From positions 1 to 7,867 of the forward strand of contig JBKJUK010000163.1 in the NCBI GenBank assembly GCA_046590705.1: a stretch of DNA of 7,867 nucleotides, in the 5' to 3' direction. The stretch's first letter is position 1. Each line of letters opens with the position of its first letter. The translations under genes and the position numbers were made by a program. The notes beneath the pieces were generated by a model. It worked only from the letters and a program-made list of their open reading frames with translations. It was not told where the DNA came from and did not search any database. The stretch is from JBKJUK01 sp046590705 (lineage in GTDB: Bacteria; Acidobacteriota; Thermoanaerobaculia; Gp7-AA8). Below are positions 1 to 7,161 of this stretch, in pieces.

Positions 1-103
1 CGTGAGTATCGCTCCTGCAACCAACACACACGGAGCCCCGGAGGGGCGGCATCTCTTTAGCCACGGCCGTGAGGCCGTGGACCGCGCATCGCGACGAACT
101 TAA

Positions 104-139
104 GAGCCCCGAAGGGGCGGCATCGCGACTTCCGTTCAA
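104..139 (+). repeat. Left arm of 36-bp inverted repeat
   Basis: This arm matches the reverse complement of 280-315 at 35 of 36 positions by eye; the single difference lies in the loop of the small hairpin (GAA here, GGA in the other arm read in the same sense). It begins with the GCCCC/GGGGC hairpin (106-118) and ends in CGCGACTTCCGTTCAA. The near-identity is much higher than in the outer units of the array, which suggests recent duplication or gene-conversion between the arms. Confidence 0.9.
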
Positions 140-200
140 CTGCCCCGTCGCTGTTATCCGACCACTCAGGTTGCCGAATCGTTCTCGACGAATTCGCATC

Positions 201-220
201 CGCTGTTTTCGAGAACAGCG
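201..220. repeat. Central hairpin of the inverted array
   Basis: CGCTGTT at 201-207 pairs with AACAGCG at 214-220 around a six-base loop. It sits almost exactly at the centre of symmetry of the surrounding inverted repeats. Two other segments can compete for the same right half: 147-155 pairs with 214-222 (9 bp), and 181-188 pairs with 208-215 (8 bp). The core 140-279 is therefore able to fold in more than one way. Whether it is transcribed cannot be seen. Confidence 0.6.
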
Positions 221-279
221 ACTCACTTACTTGAAGATTCTCTGCGCGTGATCTGCTGAACATCACAGCACAGACGAGC

Positions 280-315
280 TTGAACGGAAGTCGCGATGCC
301 GCCCCTCCGGGGCTC
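280..315 (-). repeat. Right arm of 36-bp inverted repeat
   Basis: This is the inverted partner of 104-139, separated from it by a 140-bp core. The two arms bound a 212-bp unit with a miniature inverted-repeat look. I see no clear target-site duplication directly outside the arms (bases 98-103 and 316-321 do not match), so a classic transposon-derived element is not proven. Confidence 0.9.
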
Positions 316-495
316 GGAATCATCGTCGTTTACGATTCGAGACCCCAGGGCCTCACGGCCTGGGCTATTTCGATGCCGGGCCTCCGGCCCTCAAAGGCAG
401 CGCCCTCGCAACGATCATCAGAAACCCATTCATTAGAAGCGGCGGATGGGTGGGTACAAGGGATCTACGCACAGGGACCGCGCTGTAAATGTTGA

Positions 496-527
496 GCGCG
501 AACCTTGTACGTAGATTCCTCAGTCGC
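496..527 (+). repeat. Direct repeat copy 1 (CGTAGATTCCTCAGTCGC)
   Basis: The 18-base core at 510-527 recurs exactly at 628-645, and both copies are preceded by a GCGC(A)GAACCTT segment. Downstream of copy 1, CGGAATGAC at 567-575 can pair in part with the ATTCC of the core, giving the layout ATTCC...GGAAT around the 549-563 hairpin. This looks like a dispersed intergenic palindromic repeat. Confidence 0.75.
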
Positions 528-613
528 AGTACCTCTGCGCTCGCCATTGAGCACGGCGTGCTCCATCGGAATGACGTTCCTGATCCGTATCGGCGGTATT
601 GTTCAACTCGGAA

Positions 614-645
614 GCGCAGAACCTTCGCGTAGATTCCTCAGTCGC
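614..645 (+). repeat. Direct repeat copy 2 (CGTAGATTCCTCAGTCGC)
   Basis: This second copy of the repeat at 496-527 has an identical 18-base core at 628-645 and a GCGCAGAACCTT lead at 614-625. The right-hand GGAATGAC half seen after copy 1 is not present here, so this copy looks like a partial unit. The two cores are 118 bp apart. Confidence 0.75.
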
Positions 646-697
646 GGAGAATCTTCGTTGCAACCCGATTAGAAAATCTGTAGCGAAACAGATCAGG

Positions 698-1102
698 TCA
701 GCGGCGATCGAGCAGCTCTAACAGTTCGCGCAGTTCATTCCTGGCCTTCCGCACGACATTGGAACGCTGAAGATCTCCGCGGGAGACAACGGCGGCCGAC
801 GCCTTCTCCGTAGCGAGTGGTACCGCCTCCGGTCTTACGATCTCCAGATTCTCGTTCAGCTCCAGATCGAGCCTCTTCTTTGCTCCGACGATGGTGAAAC
901 CTTCCGAATAAAGTAGCTGCTTGATCCGAAGAATGACGTCGATTTCACGCTGGGAGTAGAGCCGCTGACCGCCTCCGCTCTTGCTCGGGGCCAGTGCAGC
1001 AAACTCAGTCTCCCAGTAGCGGAGAACGTACGGCTGCACGTCGGCGATCCGGCAGACTTCGCCGATTTTGTACATGCGCTTGCCAGTAGCGTCGTCAGAC
1101 AT
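698..1102 (-). CDS. MerR-family transcriptional regulator (short, MlrA-like type)
   Basis: This 134-residue protein has an N-terminal MerR winged helix-turn-helix. YKIGEVCRIADVQPYVLRYW (11-30) is the first helix-turn-helix, GGGQRLYS (43-50) the wing turn and EIDVILRIKQLLYSEGFT (53-70) the following helices. The rest (about 75-134) is charged and ends in a probable short coiled coil, as in MerR dimers. There is no second metal- or drug-binding domain and only one cysteine (C17), so a metal or Fe-S sensing role is not indicated. It lies 107 nt after sufT on the same strand, with a TATAAT box of its own, so it may be transcribed separately or also by read-through from suf. A second ATG at codon 10 (1075) is a less favoured start. 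The regulatory target cannot be told from sequence. Family call is sure; specific function is unknown. Confidence 0.88.
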   Translation of the reverse strand: MSDDATGKRMYKIGEVCRIADVQPYVLRYWETEFAALAPSKSGGGQRLYSQREIDVILRIKQLLYSEGFTIVGAKKRLDLELNENLEIVRPEAVPLATEKASAAVVSRGDLQRSNVVRKARNELRELLELLDRR

Positions 1103-1109
1103 CGACCTG

Positions 1110-1115
1110 ATTATA
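1110..1115 (-). promoter_or_regulatory. Candidate -10 box of the MerR-family gene
   Basis: Read on the minus strand this is a perfect TATAAT, ending only 7 nt (CAGGTCG) before the ATG at 1102. A start of transcription at the usual distance would fall at or next to the ATG, giving a leaderless or nearly leaderless mRNA. The -35 region is weak (the best 18-nt-spaced hexamer reads CGGGCA), so the box may also be chance. Confidence 0.45.
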
Positions 1116-1209
1116 ACGGTGCTGGGAGCTTACTGCCCGTCGATGGGAAGGACGAAAGGACGACCTCTGCGGGCGCACCCGGCCGCCTTCGTGAACTTCC
1201 CCTGAGCCC

Positions 1210-1752
1210 TCACCACATCATGCCGAGCTGCAGGCGCGCCGCTTCGGTCATCATGCTGCGGTCCCAGACCGGGTCGAAGACGATGTCGACGTTGGTATTT
1301 TTCACGCGCGGTAGAGCCATCACTTTACTCTCCACATCCTGAGCCAGGACCGGACCCATTCCACAGCCAGGTGCGGTGAGTGTCATCTTCAAGGCCACAC
1401 TGAAACCATCCTCAGATGGTTCGAGTTCACACATATAGACCAGCCCGAGGTCGACGATGTTGACTGGAATCTCAGGGTCGTAGCAAGTCTTGAGCTGATC
1501 CCAGACCATCTTCTCGAGATCTTCTTTCGAAACCTCACCTTCGGCTTTGATTGCCGCTACAGGTTCCTTGCCGATCGCTTCGACTTCCTGACCGGAGACC
1601 CGCACCATGATGCCGCGCTCGGTGATCATTGTGTACGTGCCGCCAAGGGATTGCGTGATGGTGGCGTGCGTCCCTTTCGGAACCATGACTTTGTCGCCGC
1701 TCGGGATCATGACGGCTTCGCATAAACGACTGACTGTGACTTCTTCGCGCAT
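1210..1752 (-). CDS. sufT: Fe-S cluster assembly protein SufT (MIP18/DUF59 family)
   Basis: This 180-residue protein matches the long SufT form. An N-terminal domain (about 1-65) carries VPKGTHATITQSLGGTYT (24-41) and RGIMVRVSGQEVEAIG (46-61). The C-terminal DUF59/MIP18-like domain (about 75-170) carries DPEIPVNIVDLGLVY (92-106) and TAPGCGMG (126-133). C130 is the conserved cysteine of the family. DUF59/MIP18 relatives in eukaryotes and bacteria help mature Fe-S proteins; SufT is thought to act as an accessory or carrier factor rather than part of the SufBCD core. The start is ATG at 1752, with AGGAG (1760-1764) seven bases upstream. It follows sufU by 38 nt and is the last suf gene of the operon. 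The product ends in a short tail, LQLGMMW, after the domain. Confidence 0.94.
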   Translation of the reverse strand: MREEVTVSRLCEAVMIPSGDKVMVPKGTHATITQSLGGTYTMITERGIMVRVSGQEVEAIGKEPVAAIKAEGEVSKEDLEKMVWDQLKTCYDPEIPVNIVDLGLVYMCELEPSEDGFSVALKMTLTAPGCGMGPVLAQDVESKVMALPRVKNTNVDIVFDPVWDRSMMTEAARLQLGMMW

Positions 1753-1759
1753 CGGAAAG

Positions 1760-1764
1760 CTCCT
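1760..1764 (-). promoter_or_regulatory. Ribosome binding site of sufT
   Basis: AGGAG on the minus strand lies 7 nt before the ATG at 1752. It supports this start and independent translation of sufT despite the 38-nt gap after sufU. Confidence 0.75.
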
Positions 1765-1790
1765 GAATACTTACGACTCACTGCACCGGA

Positions 1791-2237
1791 TTACTCAGTG
1801 GAAATGACGTCCTGATCACCGCGCACGGCGCTAACCATGGTGTGCCAGGGAAGGATGGCGCACTTCACGCGTGCCGGGAACTCACGCACGCCGGAGAAGG
1901 CGGCCATCTTGTCCATCTCATCGACTTCCGACACATCTTCCCCTGTGACCATTCCCCGAAAGCGCGCGAAGAGCATTTCCGCTTCCTCGCGCGATTTACC
2001 TTTGATGGAGGTACTCATGACCGACGCCGACGCTTTGGAAATCGCGCAGCCTGAGCCTTGAAATCCGATCTCGCGAATCTGCTCTCCGTCCATGTTCACG
2101 TAAAAAGTGTAGTGATCCCCGCACAGCGGGTTATAACCCTCGGCGGTGCGATCGGCGGGGTCGAGTTTCTTGAAATTCCGAGGACTCTTGTTGTGATCGA
2201 GGATGATTTCCTGATACAGCTCACGAAGGTCGGACAT
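1791..2237 (-). CDS. sufU: Sulfur-transfer protein SufU
   Basis: This 148-residue protein of the IscU/NifU-N fold has all SufU hallmarks: YNPLCGD (35-41, with C39 and D41), GSGCAIS (61-67, C64) and RVKCAILPWHT (123-133, C125). The stretch of about 60 residues between C64 and C125 includes the extra segment that separates SufU from IscU, and the histidine that IscU has before its third cysteine is replaced by lysine (K124), as in SufU. In studied Gram-positive SufU proteins the Cys/Asp/Cys/Cys site binds zinc and takes persulfide sulfur from SufS. The ATG overlaps the sufS stop by one base (TGATG), and no good ribosome binding site is visible before it, so translation is probably coupled to sufS. 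Lack of sufE in the operon fits SufU as the sulfur acceptor. Confidence 0.95.
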   Translation of the reverse strand: MSDLRELYQEIILDHNKSPRNFKKLDPADRTAEGYNPLCGDHYTFYVNMDGEQIREIGFQGSGCAISKASASVMSTSIKGKSREEAEMLFARFRGMVTGEDVSEVDEMDKMAAFSGVREFPARVKCAILPWHTMVSAVRGDQDVISTE

Positions 2238-3499
2238 CAGGCGAATACCGCCAGCGCACGACGGATGGCCGCAGTCAGCGCATGCACGTCCTCTTTCGTG
2301 TTGTAGAACGCGAATGATGCGCGCGCCGTGGCGGGAACTCCGAAGAAATTCATGACCGGCTGCGTGCAGTGATGGCCAGTACGGATCGCCACGCCTTGCT
2401 GGTCGACGATGGTGCCGATGTCATGCGGGTGCACGCCTTCGAGAACGAACGAGATCACACTAGCTTTCTCTCGGGCCGTGCCGATGAAGCGAAGTTCTGG
2501 AATGGCCGAGAGTTGTTCGGTTGCGTACGACAGAAGTTCAGCCTCCCACGCGGCGATCTTCTCCAGACCGATGTCGTTCACGTAGCGGATCGCTTCGCCG
2601 AGCGCGATAAAGTCGGCAATGTTCGGCGTCCCCGCTTCGAATTTATGAGGAAGCGTGTTCCAGGTGGTCTTCTCGAAAGTGACCGAGCGGATCATGTCAC
2701 CACCACCCTGCCAGGGAGGCATTGATTCCAGCAGCGCTTCTTTTCCGTACAGAACTCCCACTCCGGTGGGGCCGAACATCTTGTGCCCTGAGAACGTGTA
2801 GAAGTCGCAGTCGATGGCCTGCACGTCGACCGGCATGTGCGGCATGGCCTGCGCGCCGTCGATGAGCACTCTGCTGCCGCGCGCGTGAGCGAGGCGTGTA
2901 ATTTCACGAACGGGATTCACAGTGCCGAGGGCATTTGAGACGTGGACGACAGCCACCAGTCTGGTCCGGTCGCTCAGCAGCGCCTCGTAAGCATCCATGT
3001 CGAGTTCGCCGCGCTGGTTGATCGGAATGACCCGAAGAACGGCGCCGGTTTCTTCGCACAGCATCTGCCAGGGAACGATGTTGGAGTGATGCTCCATCGC
3101 CGAGATCACGATCTCGTCGCCGGTCCGGATGTTTTTCCGCCCGAAGGTTTGAGCTACGAGATTGATGGCCTCGGTGCATCCACGAAGAAAAATCACTTCT
3201 TTCTCGCTGCCCGCGTTGATGTGCCGGCGAATGATTTCACGCGAGCCTTCGTAGGCGTCGGTGGCCTTCTGACTCAGTAGATGGACACCACGATGCACAT
3301 TGGCGTTCTCGGTGCTGTAGTACTGCACGAGTCGATCGATGACCACCTGCGGCTTCTGTGTGGTTGCGGCGTTATCGAGATAGATCAACGGCTTGCCATG
3401 CACCGTGGTCTGCAGGATCGGAAAATCGCGGCGATAGCGTTCAGCGTCAAACGACAACGATGTCTCCGAGTGGGCCAGAGTTGCAGAGTTGCTGCTCAT
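2237..3499 (-). CDS. sufS: Cysteine desulfurase SufS
   Basis: This 420-residue PLP-dependent group II cysteine desulfurase turns L-cysteine into L-alanine and leaves a persulfide on its catalytic cysteine. Key sites are LDNAATTQKP (41-50), EHHSNIVPW (136-144, with the PLP-stacking histidine H137), DGAQ (214-217), SGHKMFGPTG (237-246, with K240 as the Schiff-base lysine), EAGTPNI (288-294) and RTGHHCTQP (373-381, with C378 as the catalytic cysteine). Length and ends are normal for SufS. The start ATG overlaps the sufD stop by 4 nt and has AGGAG six bases upstream (3505-3509). One oddity is RGCTEAIN (106-113): the first threonine of the usual RGTTE motif is cysteine (C108). The next threonine, which contacts the PLP phosphate in E. 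coli SufS, is kept (T109). Sulfur is passed to SufU, encoded next. Confidence 0.97.
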   Translation of the reverse strand: MSSNSATLAHSETSLSFDAERYRRDFPILQTTVHGKPLIYLDNAATTQKPQVVIDRLVQYYSTENANVHRGVHLLSQKATDAYEGSREIIRRHINAGSEKEVIFLRGCTEAINLVAQTFGRKNIRTGDEIVISAMEHHSNIVPWQMLCEETGAVLRVIPINQRGELDMDAYEALLSDRTRLVAVVHVSNALGTVNPVREITRLAHARGSRVLIDGAQAMPHMPVDVQAIDCDFYTFSGHKMFGPTGVGVLYGKEALLESMPPWQGGGDMIRSVTFEKTTWNTLPHKFEAGTPNIADFIALGEAIRYVNDIGLEKIAAWEAELLSYATEQLSAIPELRFIGTAREKASVISFVLEGVHPHDIGTIVDQQGVAIRTGHHCTQPVMNFFGVPATARASFAFYNTKEDVHALTAAIRRALAVFA

Positions 3500-4809
3500 G
3501 AAATCTCCTGCTTCCGCTGTTCAGGAAGTCTCTGCAGAAGAACCTGCGTGATCTGCTCGCGCACTTTTGTCGAGTCAATTCGTTCGATCAACTCGCTGGC
3601 GAAGGCGTAAGTCAGCATATTCACCGCTTCGTCGTACGCGATCCCACGCGAGCGCAGATAAAAGATCGACTCTTCGCTGAGCTGACCAATGGTGGATCCG
3701 TGCGCGCACTTGACGTCATCGGCGTGAATCTCGAGTTGTGGCTTGCTGTCGGCGGTGGCGTCATTCGACAGGAGCAGGTTCTTGTTGGTCTGACGCGAGC
3801 TGGTCTGCTGACCTTCTTTGCGGACGATGATCTTCCCGTCGAAGATTCCGTTGGAGTGACCACCCAGAACACCTTTGTAGAGTTCTTCGCTGGTCGTGTG
3901 CGGCGCAGCGTGATCGATGACGGTGTGATTGTCGACGCGTTGCGTTCCTTCGAGGATGTACAACCCGTCGAGAGTGACATGTGAGCCTTCACCGGCCAGC
4001 CGTGCGTAAATCTCACTGCGTACGATGGCGCCGCCAAGGGATACGGCCATGGAGCGTACCTCGCTGCCACGAGCGGCTTCAACTGAGAGATTCGAGATGT
4101 GAAAGGACTGCTCACTCTCACGCTCGAGTTTGCAGTAGGAGACGCGCGCGTTCTCACCAGCACGAAGACGCGTGACTGAGTTCGAAAAGTAAACTCCCGG
4201 CGCTACGCCGAATGATGTCTCGATGATCCTGATGCTGCTATTGCTTCCTACGGTGAGTTCAACGCGCGGAGAAATGACGAATGCTGTGCTTTCCGCCACG
4301 TTGATGAACAGCAGATGGATGGGCTTCTCGAGCGAAACGCCATCTTCGACGGTAATGACTGCACCATCGGTGATGAGCGCCTGGTTGAGAATCATCAGTG
4401 GCTGATCGTCGCGCACAGGATCCGAGAGGTGCGCGGAATTGGAGAAAGCGGGATCAGAGAACACCTGCACGACCACGCCATGCGGCAGAGACGCGGTCGA
4501 GAGCTCTGAATCGTAGTATCCATTGATGAAGACCAGCTGCGCTGCACACTCCCCAGCAAGATCAACCTCGGCAAACCGTTCGGCCGGAACAGAGATACGT
4601 CTGGCAATGGTGAATTGCGCACGCAGAATGGGGTTCAGATTCGTGTAGCGCCATTCCTCGTGGTCGCGTGTGGGCAGGCCTGTCCGCTCGAGCTGCCTGA
4701 GCGCCGCAGCTCGCATGGCATCGAAGCCAGGCAGCGCTGCCGCCGCAGCAGGAAGCAGGTCGACAAATGGGCTGTGTGATTTAACTTCGGGGACCAGTAC
4801 GGGAGTCAT
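3496..4809 (-). CDS. sufD: Fe-S scaffold subunit SufD
   Basis: This 437-residue member of the SufB/SufD family pairs with SufB and binds SufC in the SufBC2D complex that assembles clusters. The N-terminal helical part (about 1-65, with EEWRYTNLNP at 51-60) leads into a long beta-helix rich in turns (about 90-365). The C-terminal core has IHADDVKCAHGSTIGQL (361-377) and EESIFYLRSRGI (379-390). H370 and C368 are the likely counterparts of the SufD residues implicated in cluster assembly and iron entry. I chose the ATG at 4809 because it gives the family N-terminus and lies 5 nt after the sufC stop. An in-frame ATG at 4854 would add 15 basic, low-complexity residues and a 40-nt overlap with sufC. 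The ribosome binding site is weak, so coupling to sufC is likely. The stop overlaps the sufS start. Confidence 0.95.
   Translation of the reverse strand: MTPVLVPEVKSHSPFVDLLPAAAAALPGFDAMRAAALRQLERTGLPTRDHEEWRYTNLNPILRAQFTIARRISVPAERFAEVDLAGECAAQLVFINGYYDSELSTASLPHGVVVQVFSDPAFSNSAHLSDPVRDDQPLMILNQALITDGAVITVEDGVSLEKPIHLLFINVAESTAFVISPRVELTVGSNSSIRIIETSFGVAPGVYFSNSVTRLRAGENARVSYCKLERESEQSFHISNLSVEAARGSEVRSMAVSLGGAIVRSEIYARLAGEGSHVTLDGLYILEGTQRVDNHTVIDHAAPHTTSEELYKGVLGGHSNGIFDGKIIVRKEGQQTSSRQTNKNLLLSNDATADSKPQLEIHADDVKCAHGSTIGQLSEESIFYLRSRGIAYDEAVNMLTYAFASELIERIDSTKVREQITQVLLQRLPEQRKQEIS
3505..3509 (-). promoter_or_regulatory. Ribosome binding site of sufS
   Basis: AGGAG on the minus strand, inside the end of sufD, lies 5 to 6 nt before the sufS ATG at 3499. 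Together with the ATGA overlap it fixes this start and implies efficient re-initiation. Confidence 0.75.
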
Positions 4810-4814
4810 CTGCT

Positions 4815-5579
<765 letters not shown>

Positions 5580-5588
5580 TACGTTGTT

Positions 5589-5596
5589 CTTCCTTT
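5589..5596 (-). promoter_or_regulatory. Ribosome binding site of sufC
   Basis: AAAGGAAG on the minus strand lies about nine bases before the ATG at 5579. It lies between the repeat pair and sufC, so sufC has its own translation start signal and does not depend on coupling with the distant sufB stop. Confidence 0.65.
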
Positions 5597-5613
5597 ATTT
5601 CGGTACTGCGCTT

Positions 5614-5698
5614 GGTAGGGGCGAGCTGCGCTCGCCCGCTCTCTCGGCCGTTACCATGGATTGCACCGGGGAGCGGGCGCGCGCAACGCGCCCCTACC
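5614..5698. repeat. Head-to-head REP-like repeat pair in the sufB-sufC gap
   Basis: Two copies of a unit of about 28 nt, starting GGTAGGGGCG and ending CGCCCGCTC, face each other (5614-5641 and, inverted, 5671-5698). Each has its own hairpin: GCGAGC-TGC-GCTCGC at 5621-5635 and GCGCG-CAA-CGCGC at 5679-5691. The outer ends pair with each other (5614-5623 with 5689-5698, 10 bp), and so do the inner ends (5635-5641 with 5671-5677, 7 bp), so the mRNA could fold as a four-way, cloverleaf-like structure. No T-run follows on the minus strand, so it is unlikely to be a strong intrinsic terminator. Such units may protect or mark mRNA ends and could tune the amount of sufB message against sufCDSUT. That effect is inferred. 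Confidence 0.85.
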
Positions 5699-5721
5699 GA
5701 TGACAAGCGAATAAACGAACA

Positions 5722-7161
5722 TCAGCCCACACTGCCTTCCAGACTGACGCCGAGAAGTTTCTGCGCTTCCACTGCGAACTCCATCGGTAATTCCTTGAAC
5801 ACTTCACGGCAAAATCCGTTGACGATCATGGCCACCGCATCCTCGGTCGAGATACCACGCTGCTGCATGTAGAAGAGCTGGTCCTCGCCGATCTTGGAAG
5901 TGGTGGCTTCGTGTTCCATCTGCGCAGTCGAGTTCCGCACTTCGATGTACGGAAAGGTATGCGCGCCGCACTTGTCGCCGAGCAGCAGTGAGTCGCACTG
6001 CGAGTAGTTCCGCGCGCCTTCGGCGCTCTTCATGATCTTCACCAGACCGCGATAGGTATTCTGGCCGCGACCTGCCGAAATCCCCTTCGAAACGATGGTG
6101 CTGCTGGTGTTCTTACCGATGTGGATCATCTTCGTGCCGGTGTCGGCCTGCTGGTGGTTGGCGGTGAGGGCGACCGAGTAGAACTCGCCGACGGAGTTGT
6201 CACCCTGCAGGATGCAGCTCGGGTACTTCCAGGTGATGGCCGATCCGGTTTCTACCTGAGTCCAGGAGATGCGGGCGTTCTTCATGGCCTTGCCACGTTT
6301 GGTGACGAAGTTGTAGATGCCGCCTCGTCCTTCCTTGTCGCCGGGATACCAGTTCTGGACGGTCGAGTACTTGATGGTGGCGCCGTCGAGAGCGATCAGC
6401 TCTACAACTGCCGCGTGCAGCTGGTTCTCATCGCGCGAGGGCGCTGTGCAGCCTTCCAGATAACTGACGTAACTGCCCTCCTCGGCGATGATCAGAGTCC
6501 GTTCAAACTGACCCGTGCCAGCCGTATTGATTCGGAAGTAGGTCGAGAGTTCCATGGGGCAGCGCACACCTTTCGGTATGTAGCAGAAAGATCCGTCGCT
6601 GAAGACCGCTGCATTGAGAGTCGCGTAGTAGTTGTCGGTGTAAGGGACGACCGAACCGAGGTACTGCTGTATGAGGTCAGGGTGCTCGCGTACCGCTTCT
6701 GAGAACGAGCAGAAGATGATGCCGAGCTTGGCCAGCTCCGCGCGGAACGTCGTGGCCACCGAGACGCTGTCGAAAACTGCGTCGACGGCCACTCCGGTGA
6801 GGCGCTTCTGTTCGTCCAGGGAGATGCCCAGCTTATTGAACGTGTCGATCAGTTCGGCATCGACTTCGTCCAGGCTGTTCAATACCTTCTTCTGCTTTGG
6901 CGCCGAGTAGTAGCTGATGGCCTGGAAGTCGATTTTCGGGTAATGGACGTTGGCCCACTCAGGCTCGGACAGGGTCAGCCAGTGACGAAAGGCCTTTAAA
7001 CGATACTGCAGCATGAAGTCAGGCTCGTTCTTCTTTCCGGAGATGAGTCGTACCACGTCTTCCGAGAGGCCGGGCGGTACGACGTCTGATTCGATGTTGG
7101 TGACGAAGCCGTATTTGTACTCCTGGCTCGCCATCTGTTCGAGTTCGTAGTTCTTACTCAT
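5722..7161 (-). CDS. sufB: Fe-S scaffold subunit SufB
   Basis: This 479-residue scaffold on which the SUF cluster is first built works with SufC and SufD. The order of segments is normal: an N-terminal helical part (1-115), a beta-helix core (about 180-400) and a helical C-terminus. Recognisable blocks include IPKGVRCPMELSTYFRIN (195-212), YLEGCTAP (234-241), NYSQCDSLLLG (385-395), MEHEATTSKIGEDQLFY (415-431) and the family-typical end SLEGSVG. Counting back from that end, C389 and E418 match E. coli C405 and E434, which are needed for cluster formation. The start ATG at 7161 overlaps the regulator's stop by 4 nt and has AGGGAG five bases upstream (7167-7172). The open frame runs further upstream to 7329, but that part is in the regulator gene and is not SufB-like. 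Confidence 0.97.
   Translation of the reverse strand: MSKNYELEQMASQEYKYGFVTNIESDVVPPGLSEDVVRLISGKKNEPDFMLQYRLKAFRHWLTLSEPEWANVHYPKIDFQAISYYSAPKQKKVLNSLDEVDAELIDTFNKLGISLDEQKRLTGVAVDAVFDSVSVATTFRAELAKLGIIFCSFSEAVREHPDLIQQYLGSVVPYTDNYYATLNAAVFSDGSFCYIPKGVRCPMELSTYFRINTAGTGQFERTLIIAEEGSYVSYLEGCTAPSRDENQLHAAVVELIALDGATIKYSTVQNWYPGDKEGRGGIYNFVTKRGKAMKNARISWTQVETGSAITWKYPSCILQGDNSVGEFYSVALTANHQQADTGTKMIHIGKNTSSTIVSKGISAGRGQNTYRGLVKIMKSAEGARNYSQCDSLLLGDKCGAHTFPYIEVRNSTAQMEHEATTSKIGEDQLFYMQQRGISTEDAVAMIVNGFCREVFKELPMEFAVEAQKLLGVSLEGSVG

Larger units (their letters stand above)
33..392. repeat. Large nested inverted repeat (REP/BIME-like array)
   Basis: Six small hairpin units are arranged as mirror images. 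On the left are 33-53 (stem GCCCC/GGGGC, then GGCATC), 58-80 (stem CCACGGCC/GGCCGTGG, loop GTGA) and 104-139. On the right, inverted, are 280-315, 344-367 and 372-392. The midpoints of the three pairs fall at about 209.5, 212 and 212.5, so the block is a quasi-palindrome of about 360 bp. The join between the outer units is also conserved on both sides (GGCATC, four to five variable bases, then TAGCC). No transposase or other credible protein is encoded. Similar GC-rich hairpin units ending in GGCGGCATC are, from general memory, common between genes in Acidobacteriota. The function is unknown; such arrays can affect mRNA ends or be moved by RAYT-type transposases encoded elsewhere. Confidence 0.85.
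396..697. other. Gene-free stretch with short dispersed repeats
   Basis: No credible coding region is seen; short open frames here overlap repeats and show no recognisable protein. The stretch carries two copies of a direct repeat (496-527 and 614-645) and a small perfect hairpin, GAGCAC-GGC-GTGCTC, at 549-563. I see no obvious factor-independent terminator for the minus-strand gene ending at 698: no GC hairpin followed by a T-run in the direction of reading. Confidence 0.6.

Noticed and set aside
33..392. CRISPR array
   Set aside because: The units are inverted as well as direct, of different types, and unevenly spaced, with no repeated spacer length and no cas genes.
57..547. Short open frames on both strands over the left-end repeats
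   Set aside because: They run through inverted repeats, have no recognisable domain or convincing start signals, and the palindromic, GC-rich sequence itself explains the open frames.
1170..1181. Terminator after sufT (CGGG-CGCA-CCCG hairpin)
   Set aside because: The stem is only 4 bp and has no T-run after it.
2369..3610. Plus-strand open frames antisense to sufS and sufD
   Set aside because: They are shadows of strongly conserved coding sequence on the other strand, without domains or translation signals.
5614..5698. Intrinsic terminator between sufB and sufC
   Set aside because: The GC-rich stems are not followed by a T-run in the minus-strand direction, and the structure is better explained as two facing REP-like units.
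6121..6702. A 193-codon plus-strand open frame antisense to sufB
   Set aside because: It lies wholly within sufB, has no recognisable family features, and is explained as an antisense shadow of a high-GC gene.
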